DNA of 23,066 nt from SHZI01 sp049290495. GTDB taxonomy: Bacteria; Pseudomonadota; Gammaproteobacteria; Steroidobacterales; GCA-2729495. Location of the stretch: positions 1 through 23,066 of the forward strand of contig JBATNV010000316.1 in NCBI GenBank assembly GCA_049290495.1. The letters run 5' to 3'. The notes under the pieces are model-generated. The model was given only the letters and a program-made list of their open reading frames with translations. It did not search any database and was not told where the DNA came from. The position numbers and the translations under genes are program-made. Shown piece by piece: positions 1 through 7,523 of this stretch (position 1 is its first letter; the number at the start of each line of letters is the position of its first letter).

Positions 1-1
1 G

Positions 2-724
2 TATGCGCATGCCGATATGGCCGATCTCGGCAGCCGGCTTGATGCGCATCAGTCCTCGTCACGGCGCAAACTGATTGTCAGCGATGGCACCTTCAGCATG
101 GATGGCGACCTGTGCCCGCTTGATGAGTTGATTGCGCTTTCAAAGCAGCATGCCGCCTGGCTGATGATCGACGATGCGCACGGCTTCGGCGTGCATGGCG
201 TGCAGGGCTGTGGTGTGGTGGATCCGGCACGCCATGGCTGCAGCGATGTGCCGGTGCTGGTTGGTACGCTCGGCAAGGCTTTCGGCACGGCTGGCGCATT
301 CGTGGCCGGCAGTGAGACGCTGATCGAAACGCTGATCCAGCGTTCGCGACATTACATCTATACGACCGCGATGCCTGCGGCGCTCGCCGTAGCGACACTG
401 GCGAGCCTGCGCATTGCGCGGGCAGAAGAGTGGCGGCGTGTGCGTCTTGCCGAACATGCGATGCGCTTCCGGCAGGGCGCCGCGCAACTCGGTCTGCAAC
501 TTCTGCCATCGCTTACACCGATCCAGCCGCTAATCATCGGTGCTGCCGCTTCGACCATGCAGCTCGGTGCCGCACTCGAAGCGCGCGGCATGCTGGTCGG
601 CGCGATCCGGCCGCCGACGGTCGCCGCGGGCACTGCGCGCCTGCGCATTACCTTGTCGGCACTGCATGAATCGGCTGACATCGAGCGTCTGCTGGCCGCG
701 CTGGCTGAGAGCTTGAAGACATGA
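2..724 (+). CDS. bioF: 8-amino-7-oxononanoate synthase (BioF), 3' part
   Basis: This PLP enzyme condenses pimeloyl thioester with alanine to give 8-amino-7-oxononanoate (KAPA), a cytoplasmic step of biotin synthesis. The frame is open from base 2, so the N-terminal part (about 140 residues) lies left of the window and 240 residues remain. Visible signatures are SDGTFSMDGD, the cofactor-binding DDAHGFGVHG, and the PLP-lysine motif GTLGKAFGTAG (bases 265-297). The rest is a normal alpha-oxoamine synthase C-terminal domain. The TGA stop overlaps the bioD ATG (ATGA at 721-724), which indicates translational coupling. The related synthases Kbl and HemA share this fold, but the position directly before bioD and bioA settles the assignment. 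Confidence 0.95.
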   Translation, partial: YAHADMADLGSRLDAHQSSSRRKLIVSDGTFSMDGDLCPLDELIALSKQHAAWLMIDDAHGFGVHGVQGCGVVDPARHGCSDVPVLVGTLGKAFGTAGAFVAGSETLIETLIQRSRHYIYTTAMPAALAVATLASLRIARAEEWRRVRLAEHAMRFRQGAAQLGLQLLPSLTPIQPLIIGAAASTMQLGAALEARGMLVGAIRPPTVAAGTARLRITLSALHESADIERLLAALAESLKT

Positions 725-1416
725 AGCCGCGCTGCTATTTCGTGGCCGGTACCGATACTGGTGTGGGGAAGACGGTTGTCAGTGCGGCCTTGCTGCTCGC
801 TGCGCGGGCCTGTGGTTTGGGTACTCTCGGCCTGAAGCCGGTGGCTGCGGGTTGTGTGCGGGCCGGCGGGCGACTGGTGAACGAGGATGCCCTGCTGCTG
901 CAGCGCTGCTCGAGCCTGTCGCCGGACTATGCGGCCGTGAATCCCGTGGCTCTCGAGCCGGCGATTGCGCCGCATATCGCCGCGGCGCGCGCCGGTATCG
1001 AGCTCCGTGCGGCAGCGCTGGCAGATAAGGTGCGCGAGCAGGAATCGAGTGGGGCGGAAGTGTTGCTGGTCGAAGGCGCTGGCGGCTGGCTCGTGCCTCT
1101 GAACGCGACGGAGACCATGGCGGATCTTGCTGCCTTGCTCGGCTATCCGGTGATACTCGTGGTCGGCATGCGCCTCGGTTGCATCAATCACGCGCTGCTG
1201 AGCACACAGGCGATCAAGACTGCCGGCCTGCAACTGGCCGGCTGGGTGGCAAACTCGATGGCAGGAGAGATGGACTGCCTGGCAGAGAATGTGCGTACGC
1301 TTGAATCACGTCTGCCCGCGCTGAGACTGGGGACGGTACCGTTTTTTGCTGAGGGTTGTACGCCAGAACAGCTGAATACCTGGCTCGATGCGACCAGCCT
1401 GTTCGGGTCGCCATGA
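721..1416 (+). CDS. bioD: Dethiobiotin synthetase (BioD)
   Basis: This enzyme carboxylates 7,8-diaminopelargonic acid with CO2 and ATP to form dethiobiotin. It has 231 residues, a normal length. The P-loop GTDTGVGKT lies at residues 10-18 with Lys17, the substrate-loop Lys39 is in LKPVAAGC, and the EGAGG motif lies near residue 120. The start is the ATG that overlaps the bioF stop, and the stop overlaps the bioA ATG in the same way (ATGA at 1413-1416). The three genes are therefore one polycistron without internal promoters. In the pathway BioD acts after BioA although it is encoded before it. There is nothing unusual in composition. Confidence 0.96.
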   Translation: MKPRCYFVAGTDTGVGKTVVSAALLLAARACGLGTLGLKPVAAGCVRAGGRLVNEDALLLQRCSSLSPDYAAVNPVALEPAIAPHIAAARAGIELRAAALADKVREQESSGAEVLLVEGAGGWLVPLNATETMADLAALLGYPVILVVGMRLGCINHALLSTQAIKTAGLQLAGWVANSMAGEMDCLAENVRTLESRLPALRLGTVPFFAEGCTPEQLNTWLDATSLFGSP

Positions 1417-2684
1417 TGTCTGACTTCGACCGCGAGCATATCTGGCATCCCTACACCTCGATGACGGCGCCCCTGCCGGCGTATCCGGTGGTTTCCGCTA
1501 CCGGTGTGCGGCTGAAGCTGGCGGATGGCCGCGAGCTTATCGATGGCATGTCGTCGTGGTGGTGTGCGATCCACGGCTACAACCATCCGGAGCTGAATCG
1601 CGCCGCCACAGAGCAGCTCGGCCGCATGGCACACGTGATGTTCGGTGGACTCACGCACGAGCCGGCGGTGAGTCTCGCGCGCCAGTTGATCGCCATCACG
1701 CCGGAGCCGCTGCAGCATGTGTTCTTCAGCGATTCGGGTTCGGTGTCGGTCGAGGTTGCCATCAAGATGGCGCTGCAGTACTGGCAGGCGCAGCGGCAGC
1801 CAAAAAAATCGCGGCTGCTCACCATTCGTGGCGGCTACCACGGCGATACCTTTGGTGCGATGGCCGTCTGCGATCCGGTTAATGGCATGCACGAGCGTTT
1901 CGCAGCGGTATTGCCCCAGCACCTGTTTGCGGATCGTCCGGGCAGCCGATTTGGTGCGCCGCTGACGCCGGGCGACATCGACAGCTTCGCGACGCTGATT
2001 GGTCAGCATGCCAGCGAACTCGCAGCTGTCATTCTTGAGCCGATCGTGCAGGGCGCTGGCGGCATGTGGTTTTACTCGGCCGACTACCTGAAGCGGGTTG
2101 CCGAACTGTGCCAGCAGCACGATGTGCTGCTGATCGCGGACGAGATAGCGACCGGCTTCGGCCGCACCGGCCGCCTGTTTGCCTGCGAGCATGCCGGTAT
2201 CGCACCGGACATCCTTTGTCTCGGCAAGGCGCTGACCGGCGGATACATGAGCATGGCGGCGACGCTGGCTACCCGGCGCGTTGCACAGGGCATGTCGGCC
2301 GATGGCGGGGTGCTGATGCACGGACCCACCTTCATGGCGAACCCGCTGGCTGCCGCGGTCGCGACACGCAGTACGGCGCTGCTGCTCGAAAGTCCGTGGC
2401 AGATGCGTGTACAGGCCATCGAGGCACAGCTGCGCACAGAACTTGAGCCGCTCGTCGCACATCCCGCCGTCGCCGATGTGCGCGTGCTCGGTGCGATCGG
2501 TGTGGTCGAGACGAAACACGCCGTGCCGATGGCCGACCTGCAGCGCTGCTTTGTAGACGCGGGGGTTTGGATCCGCCCCTTTGGGCGGCTGATTTACCTG
2601 ATGCCACCGTACATCATTACGCCGGCTGACTTGCGTCAGCTCACCCAGGCAATCGCCATGAGCCTCGATCTGATATCGGCCTGA
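1413..2684 (+). CDS. bioA: Adenosylmethionine-8-amino-7-oxononanoate aminotransferase (BioA)
   Basis: This PLP class-III aminotransferase converts KAPA to 7,8-diaminopelargonic acid, normally with S-adenosylmethionine as amino donor. It has 423 residues when started at the ATG at 1413. That start forms an ATGA overlap with bioD and gives the conserved N-terminus DREHIWHPYTSM; a second ATG follows at once at 1416. A longer upstream extension from 1356 would lie inside bioD and is unlikely. BioA signatures are SSWWCAIHGYNHP near residue 48, GGYHGDTFGAM, the PLP-anchoring DEIATGFGRTG, and the Schiff-base Lys272 in CLGKALTGG. It ends 42 bases before the next gene on the same strand. Confidence 0.96.
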   Translation: MMSDFDREHIWHPYTSMTAPLPAYPVVSATGVRLKLADGRELIDGMSSWWCAIHGYNHPELNRAATEQLGRMAHVMFGGLTHEPAVSLARQLIAITPEPLQHVFFSDSGSVSVEVAIKMALQYWQAQRQPKKSRLLTIRGGYHGDTFGAMAVCDPVNGMHERFAAVLPQHLFADRPGSRFGAPLTPGDIDSFATLIGQHASELAAVILEPIVQGAGGMWFYSADYLKRVAELCQQHDVLLIADEIATGFGRTGRLFACEHAGIAPDILCLGKALTGGYMSMAATLATRRVAQGMSADGGVLMHGPTFMANPLAAAVATRSTALLLESPWQMRVQAIEAQLRTELEPLVAHPAVADVRVLGAIGVVETKHAVPMADLQRCFVDAGVWIRPFGRLIYLMPPYIITPADLRQLTQAIAMSLDLISA

Positions 2685-2716
2685 GCGATGTCGGGGCCTG
2701 TTTTGCATCTATAGAC

Positions 2717-2720
2717 GGAG
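2717..2720 (+). promoter_or_regulatory. Shine-Dalgarno supporting a GTG start
   Basis: GGAG lies six bases before the GTG at 2727. It decides the start of the flavin oxidoreductase, whose first residues (MKIDIILEPD) already look like the first beta strand of an LLM barrel. Confidence 0.6.
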
Positions 2721-2726
2721 ACGACA

Positions 2727-3740
2727 GTGAAAATCGACATCATTCTCGAGCCGGATGTGACGCCGACGCAGATCACTGAACTCGGCCTGCTGGCAGAAAG
2801 CCACGGCATCAATCGCATCTGGATACAGAACTATTCAGCGGCGCGCGACTGCTTCCTGAGCCTGGTACCGCTGGCGCTGGCCTCAACGCGCATCGGCATC
2901 GGCGTCATGGTGGTGAGTCCCTGGGAGATGCATCCGCTGAAGATGGCGAATGCCCTGCTCACGCTCAACGAGTACAGCAAGGGCCGCGCTGCACTGTGCG
3001 TTGGCGGCGGCGCTGAGTGGAACGGCATCATGGGTATCCCGATTACGCGGCGGGTGCGCGCGGTCCGGGAGGCGACCGAGTTGCTGAAGAAGGCCTGCGG
3101 CGAGCGGGCGGTGGCGAGCTACCAGGGGGAGATGTACAAGGCCAGCTACTTTTCGGCAAAGTGGGCCAGCGATGTGCCGCCGCTGATCTACACCGGTGCG
3201 GGCCAGGAGCAGATGATCCGTATGAGCACCACAAGGGCTGACGGCATCGTGCTCAGCGATGCGGTGCCGAAGTTCGCCGCTGCAGCGATGGGCTTTGTCC
3301 GGGAGAGTCTGCCCGCGCGGGACGCGGCGCTGGGACCGTTTCGCGTCAGCAATTTCTGGGCATGGCATGTAAAGGCTGATCGGGCCGCGGCGCTGAAAGA
3401 GGCCCGGCGCGAGCTGATTATCCGCAGCTGGCTCAGTCCGCATCATATCGGCAGCTTCATGAGCGACGAGGACTGCAAGTACATACAGGCTAACAAGGCC
3501 GCCTTTATAACCGCGTGGCGCGACCGCTCCGGTGACATCAAGGGCGTCCCGCAGCGGATTATCGATGCGCTGATCGAGGGCATCACCACGACCGGCGACC
3601 TCAGCGATATGGACCGGATTATCGCCCGGCTTCAGGAGTTCAGCGACGCGGGGCTCGATGAACTCGCCCTGCGCTTACATGATGATCCGGCCGATGCCAT
3701 TGCGGTTATCGGCAAGCAGGTCGTGCCGGCGCTGCGCTAG
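2727..3740 (+). CDS. LLM-class flavin-dependent oxidoreductase (luciferase-like)
   Basis: This 337-residue single-domain protein is of the bacterial luciferase-like monooxygenase/reductase superfamily, which uses FMN or F420 in a TIM barrel. Family features are the first strand KIDIILEP, an ASTRIGIGVMVVSPWEMHPLKMANA segment from about residue 53, the glycine-rich GRAALCVGGGAEWNGIMG region, and the conserved phosphate-contact region around residues 155-180 (LIYTGAGQEQMIRM). The start is GTG with a good ribosome site. It lies 42 bases after bioA and could be read through from the biotin operon, but a biotin role is not established. It is convergent with the cytochrome b561 gene with only 4 bases between the stops. 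Substrate and cofactor (FMN versus F420) cannot be decided from sequence. Confidence 0.8.
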   Translation: MKIDIILEPDVTPTQITELGLLAESHGINRIWIQNYSAARDCFLSLVPLALASTRIGIGVMVVSPWEMHPLKMANALLTLNEYSKGRAALCVGGGAEWNGIMGIPITRRVRAVREATELLKKACGERAVASYQGEMYKASYFSAKWASDVPPLIYTGAGQEQMIRMSTTRADGIVLSDAVPKFAAAAMGFVRESLPARDAALGPFRVSNFWAWHVKADRAAALKEARRELIIRSWLSPHHIGSFMSDEDCKYIQANKAAFITAWRDRSGDIKGVPQRIIDALIEGITTTGDLSDMDRIIARLQEFSDAGLDELALRLHDDPADAIAVIGKQVVPALR

Positions 3741-3744
3741 CCAG

Positions 3745-4326
3745 TTAGCCGCGCCACATGCGCGACAGCGCGCCGTCGCGCCGGATGTACTCGTGCCAGA
3801 GTGCCGCCGAGATGTGCAACAGCAGGATCACTGCCCCAATCTTCCAGCAGGTCTCATGGATTTCGCCATACAGGTCGCTGTTGAAAGGCGAGCCGGGCGT
3901 GGCCTGCGGCACGAGGCGAAACACATTGTCCCAGGCGAAGAAGTAGATCGGAAAATCGCCGTCATAGGCCGAGAGCGCGGCCCAGCCGCTGAGCGGAAAG
4001 AGAATCAGCAGCGCGTAGAGCGCGATGTGCGTGACGCGGGCCACGAAGCGTTGCCCGGCGAGGAGTGCGCCGGGCAGTTCCGGTGAGGGATTCCCGAGCC
4101 GCCATGACAGTCGCAGCATGACCAGGATCAGGATCAGAAAGCCATTGGTGTTGTGTGCCTGCGAGAGCCGCATCACCAGCGCCGGATCGCCGTGACCGGC
4201 CTGCCAGGCATCGTAGGCATCGATCATCAGGAAGCCGAGTGGCAGCTGCACCAGGATCATGGCGGCGATCAGCCAGTGCAGGCTGCGGGTGACGAGCCCC
4301 CAGTGCTCAGGTGTATTGCGGAGCAT
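3745..4326 (-). CDS. Cytochrome b561 family membrane protein
   Basis: This is a 193-residue di-haem b-type cytochrome of the bacterial b561 (CybB-like) family, probably moving electrons between quinol and a periplasmic or membrane partner. Four hydrophobic segments are visible, at about residues 12-34, 60-76, 98-118 and 161-178. Haem-ligand candidates are His17 (first helix), His58, His100 and His171, with His157 and His178 nearby. It is the last gene of the five-gene minus-strand unit, starting 11 bases after the ABC permease stop. A b561 after an efflux trio is not a standard arrangement and suggests a redox link with the first gene, a flavin disulfide reductase. The family assignment is firm; its partner is inferred. 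Confidence 0.85.
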   Translation of the reverse strand: MLRNTPEHWGLVTRSLHWLIAAMILVQLPLGFLMIDAYDAWQAGHGDPALVMRLSQAHNTNGFLILILVMLRLSWRLGNPSPELPGALLAGQRFVARVTHIALYALLILFPLSGWAALSAYDGDFPIYFFAWDNVFRLVPQATPGSPFNSDLYGEIHETCWKIGAVILLLHISAALWHEYIRRDGALSRMWRG

Positions 4327-4337
4327 GGGTCCGGCGG

Positions 4338-5546
4338 CTACTCGTAGCGCAGGGCTTCAATCGGATCGAGGCGGGCGGCCTTGCGGGCTGGCCAGATGCC
4401 GAAAAACAGGCCGACGGTGGCACTGAAGCCGAAGGCCAGTGCGACGGCCATTGGCGATACCTGCGTATTCCAGCCGACGAACTTTGCCAGCAACGCGGCG
4501 ATGCCGCTGCCAAGCAAAATGCCCACCAGCCCGCCCAGCATGCACAGCACCATCGCCTCGATGACGAACTGCAGGAGGATGTTGCGTCGGCTCGCGCCCA
4601 GCGCCTTGCGTATGCCGATCTCGCGGGTGCGCTCTGTGACCGTCACCAGCATGATGTTCATGATGCCGATGCCGCCGACGACCAGGCTGATGCTGGCGAT
4701 GCCGGCGAGCAAAATGGCGAAGATGTTGGCGGCTGCTTCCCGTACGTTAAAGAACTGGCGTGGGTCGGAAATGCTGAAGTCGTTGTCCTTGCCGGGCAGG
4801 ATCTGGTGCTCGCGCCGCATCACGCGCTCGATCTCGACGATGGCCCGTTCCACGCTTACGCCGGGCGCCATCTGTGCACTGATTGAATCCAGCTGATCGG
4901 TGCCAAATACCCGGTAACGCGCGGTATAGAACGGGATCCAGAGCTGCTCATCCACATTGCGGAAGCCGCTGGCACCCTTTTCGGCCAGTACGCCGATCAC
5001 CGTGAAACCCAGGCCCTTGATGTAGATGGTCTGGCCGATGATTGCGGCTTCGCTGCTGCCGAGCTTGGCCGGCACTGATGCACCAAGCACGGCGACGTAC
5101 CGGCGGTTCGCGTCATCTGCATTGCTGAACAGGCGACCGGAGGACAGGGTATAGCCCTGTACGGCCGCAAAATTCGCACTGACCCCGATCACCCGCAGGT
5201 TTTCATTGCGATTGCCGAGCTTGATCTGTGGCTGACCGCCGATTTCCGGTACCACGGCACGCACTGAGGGCGCGTCGCTGCTAATCGCGGCAGCATCCTT
5301 GATGGTCAGCTTGGCACCGCTCTGGGCGACGCCCATACGCATGAAGCTGCCGGCGCGGACGCTGAGCACGCTGGCGCCGAGTGCATCGATCTGTTCGTCA
5401 ACGGCAGCCTTCGCGCCAGAGCCGATGGCGATCATGGTGATCACCGAGGCGACGCCGATGATGATGCCGAGCATGGTCAGGAATGCACGGAACAAATTGC
5501 TGCGCACCGACTGCAGGGCCACCAGGATCATTTCCATGATCAGCAT
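4338..5546 (-). CDS. ABC transporter permease, MacB/FtsX type
   Basis: This 402-residue inner-membrane permease is of the type VII (MacB/LolCE/FtsX) ABC family. The N-terminal helix is at about residues 20-42 (AFLTMLGIIIGVASVITMIAI as the core). It is followed by a periplasmic MacB_PCD-like domain to about residue 270, then three helices at about 275-300, 325-352 and 365-388. The cytoplasmic coupling segment TERTREIGIRKALGASRRNI is present. Unlike E. coli MacB the ATPase is not fused but encoded two genes upstream, the common split arrangement. A GGAG-type ribosome site sits 8 bases before the ATG and overlaps the adaptor gene's end. Four bases separate the two genes. Substrate unknown; no outer-membrane channel gene is in the window. 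Confidence 0.92.
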   Translation of the reverse strand: MLIMEMILVALQSVRSNLFRAFLTMLGIIIGVASVITMIAIGSGAKAAVDEQIDALGASVLSVRAGSFMRMGVAQSGAKLTIKDAAAISSDAPSVRAVVPEIGGQPQIKLGNRNENLRVIGVSANFAAVQGYTLSSGRLFSNADDANRRYVAVLGASVPAKLGSSEAAIIGQTIYIKGLGFTVIGVLAEKGASGFRNVDEQLWIPFYTARYRVFGTDQLDSISAQMAPGVSVERAIVEIERVMRREHQILPGKDNDFSISDPRQFFNVREAAANIFAILLAGIASISLVVGGIGIMNIMLVTVTERTREIGIRKALGASRRNILLQFVIEAMVLCMLGGLVGILLGSGIAALLAKFVGWNTQVSPMAVALAFGFSATVGLFFGIWPARKAARLDPIEALRYE

Positions 5547-5550
5547 GACC

Positions 5551-6810
5551 TCACTCCTTCTTGCTGCCGCTCATGCCAGGCATGCCGGTGAAATTACGCA
5601 TCTGCTGCTGAAAGCGCTGCTGGGTTTCAACCAGGCCTGAACTCGGCAGCATGTAGACCAGTTCTGATTCCTTCAGTCCGGCCAGTATTTCGCTGTAATC
5701 CAGATCGGTAATGCCGGTGACGACCTCTACGGCAACCGGTTTGCCCTCACGCTGGACAAACACCCAGTAGTGATTGCGGAACTGATAGCCGCCGGCCGTA
5801 CCGCCGTCGGCCTTCGTCGCCGCCTCGGCGGGCAGCGCATTCTTCTTCAGTTGCTCACGCGTGGTTGCTTCGTCGAGGCCGACCAGGCTCGCCGAGGTGG
5901 CGATATCGCGGTCGGTACGCAGCGCGTTGGTCGGGATTGCCAGCACGCCTTTACGCTCCGTGATGAGGATCGAGACATCGGCGTTCATGCCGGGCTTCAG
6001 GAGGCCGCTGTCATTGTTGAGCACGATGCGCACGGCGAAGGTGGTGACCGTCTGGTCAGCATTGGCCTGTGGTTCGATCTTGAGCACCTTGCCGCTGAAT
6101 GGCTGGTTTGGAAATGCGCTCACAGTTACCACGGCTGCCTGCCCAGGACTGATCTTGCCGATATCGGTTTCGTCCACCAGCGCGCGAACCTGCACGCTGC
6201 TGAGATCGGCCATCTTGAGCAACAGCGTGCCACCGCCTACGTCCATGATCGGTGAGGAGATCACCTGGCCTTGCTCGACCAGCTTTTCGATGATCGTGCC
6301 GGTGATCGGCGCACGCAGGTCGGTGTCATCGAGCTGAATCCGGGCGGTTTCCACCGCGACATTGGCGCGCACGACATCTGCTTTGGCGTTGGCCAGCTCC
6401 AGCTCTGACTGCTCGTACTCGACTTCGTTGATGATCTTCTCGGCCAGCAGTTTTACCGAGCGCTTGCTCTGCGCCTCGGCAATCGAACGACGCGCCTTGG
6501 CCGCTTCCAGCTGGGCCTGCGCCTGGGCCAGGGAATTGCGCGGATTGCGCTTGTCGATCTGCACCAGCAGCGTGCCAGCCTTCACGAGCTGGCCGGTCTC
6601 CGCCTTGAGGTCGAGGATCTGGCCTGAAGCCTTGGACTTCAGTTCGACGGTGAGCGCTGGCTCGATCTGGCCGGCCGCTTCGACGGCGACACGGATATCG
6701 CGTTTGCCGGCGGCGACCGTCTCATAAGTGGTCTTGGCCGGGTCTGCGGGGCGCCCGCAGGCGACCAGCAAAACGACGATCAGGGCCAGTGGCCAGAACT
6801 TCTGCTTCAT
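5551..6810 (-). CDS. Lipoprotein periplasmic adaptor, MacA/HlyD family
   Basis: This 419-residue membrane-fusion protein would bridge the ABC permease to an outer-membrane channel. The N-terminus MKQKFWPLALIVVLLVAC ends in a lipobox with Cys18, so it is predicted to be a lipid-anchored periplasmic protein rather than one held by a transmembrane helix as in E. coli MacA. Domains in order are a first lipoyl half at about 58-88, an alpha-helical hairpin rich in Ala, Gln and Glu at about 92-160, a second lipoyl half at 163-200, a beta-barrel at 205-290 and a membrane-proximal domain to the end. Its ATG overlaps the ATPase stop (ATGA). The C-terminus is Met- and Gln-rich (QQRFQQQMRNFTGMPGMSG), of unknown meaning. 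Confidence 0.92.
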   Translation of the reverse strand: MKQKFWPLALIVVLLVACGRPADPAKTTYETVAAGKRDIRVAVEAAGQIEPALTVELKSKASGQILDLKAETGQLVKAGTLLVQIDKRNPRNSLAQAQAQLEAAKARRSIAEAQSKRSVKLLAEKIINEVEYEQSELELANAKADVVRANVAVETARIQLDDTDLRAPITGTIIEKLVEQGQVISSPIMDVGGGTLLLKMADLSSVQVRALVDETDIGKISPGQAAVVTVSAFPNQPFSGKVLKIEPQANADQTVTTFAVRIVLNNDSGLLKPGMNADVSILITERKGVLAIPTNALRTDRDIATSASLVGLDEATTREQLKKNALPAEAATKADGGTAGGYQFRNHYWVFVQREGKPVAVEVVTGITDLDYSEILAGLKESELVYMLPSSGLVETQQRFQQQMRNFTGMPGMSGSKKE

Positions 6811-7523
6811 GGGGAACCTTCTTGCCGGTTAATGGTGTCCGATTCAATCTGCCCGTCGAGCAGGCGGATCGTGCGGTGGGCATTTGCGGCCACGTTGCTG
6901 TCATGCGTGACCATGATGATGGTGTTGCCCGCGGCATGCAGCCCGGCAAACAGTTCGAGGATATCGTGGGCGGTGATCGAGTCCAGGTTGCCGGTCGGCT
7001 CATCGGCCAGCAACAGGCTCGGGCGCGTGACCAGCGCGCGGGCTACAGCGACGCGCTGGCGCTGACCGCCGGACAGCTCGGAGGGCCGGTGCCGGATGCG
7101 CTCCTGCAGACCGACCTGTTCCAGCGCGAGGCGTGCCCGCTCGAGCCGTTCGCGACGCGAAATGCCGGCATAGATCAGCGGCAGTTCGACATTGTGCAGC
7201 GCATCGGCGCGCGCCAGCAGATTGAAGGTCTGGAAAATAAAACCGATCTCGCGGTTGCGCAGGGTGGCGAGCTGCGAGTCATGCAGGTTGGCAACCTGGT
7301 GGCCATTCAGCCAGTACTCACCACCGTCGGGGCGATCCAGGCAACCGATGATGTTCATCAGCGTGGACTTGCCCGAACCCGAGGGACCCATGATGGCCAC
7401 GTACTCGCCGCGTCTGATGGTGATGTCCACGCCGCGCAGCGCACGGATCACCGTGTCGCCCATCGGAAAACTGCGTTCCAGCTGACGGATCAGGATGACC
7501 TCGTCGGCAGCCGGCCTGTTCAT
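6807..7523 (-). CDS. ABC transporter ATP-binding protein, MacB/LolD type
   Basis: This 238-residue ATPase powers the permease encoded two genes downstream. All nucleotide-binding motifs are intact: Walker A GPSGSGKST at residues 46-54 (Lys52), Q-loop Gln98, signature LSGGQ at 150-154, Walker B LLLADEP with Asp174 and catalytic Glu175, and switch His207. The GNLD sequence after Walker B is typical of the MacB/LolD subfamily. It has 4-base ATGA overlaps at both ends: with the flavin reductase fusion gene at its start (7520-7523) and with the adaptor gene at its end (6807-6810). It is therefore translated with both neighbours as part of one unit. Lipoprotein release (LolD) is a possible alternative role, but the adaptor gene favours efflux. 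Confidence 0.94.
   Translation of the reverse strand: MNRPAADEVILIRQLERSFPMGDTVIRALRGVDITIRRGEYVAIMGPSGSGKSTLMNIIGCLDRPDGGEYWLNGHQVANLHDSQLATLRNREIGFIFQTFNLLARADALHNVELPLIYAGISRRERLERARLALEQVGLQERIRHRPSELSGGQRQRVAVARALVTRPSLLLADEPTGNLDSITAHDILELFAGLHAAGNTIIMVTHDSNVAANAHRTIRLLDGQIESDTINRQEGSP

Noticed and set aside
1188..2708. 506-codon minus-strand open frame opposite bioA
   Set aside because: It lies antisense to bioA and the end of bioD and reads as Arg/His-rich sequence with no motifs; such frames arise from codon bias in GC-rich DNA.
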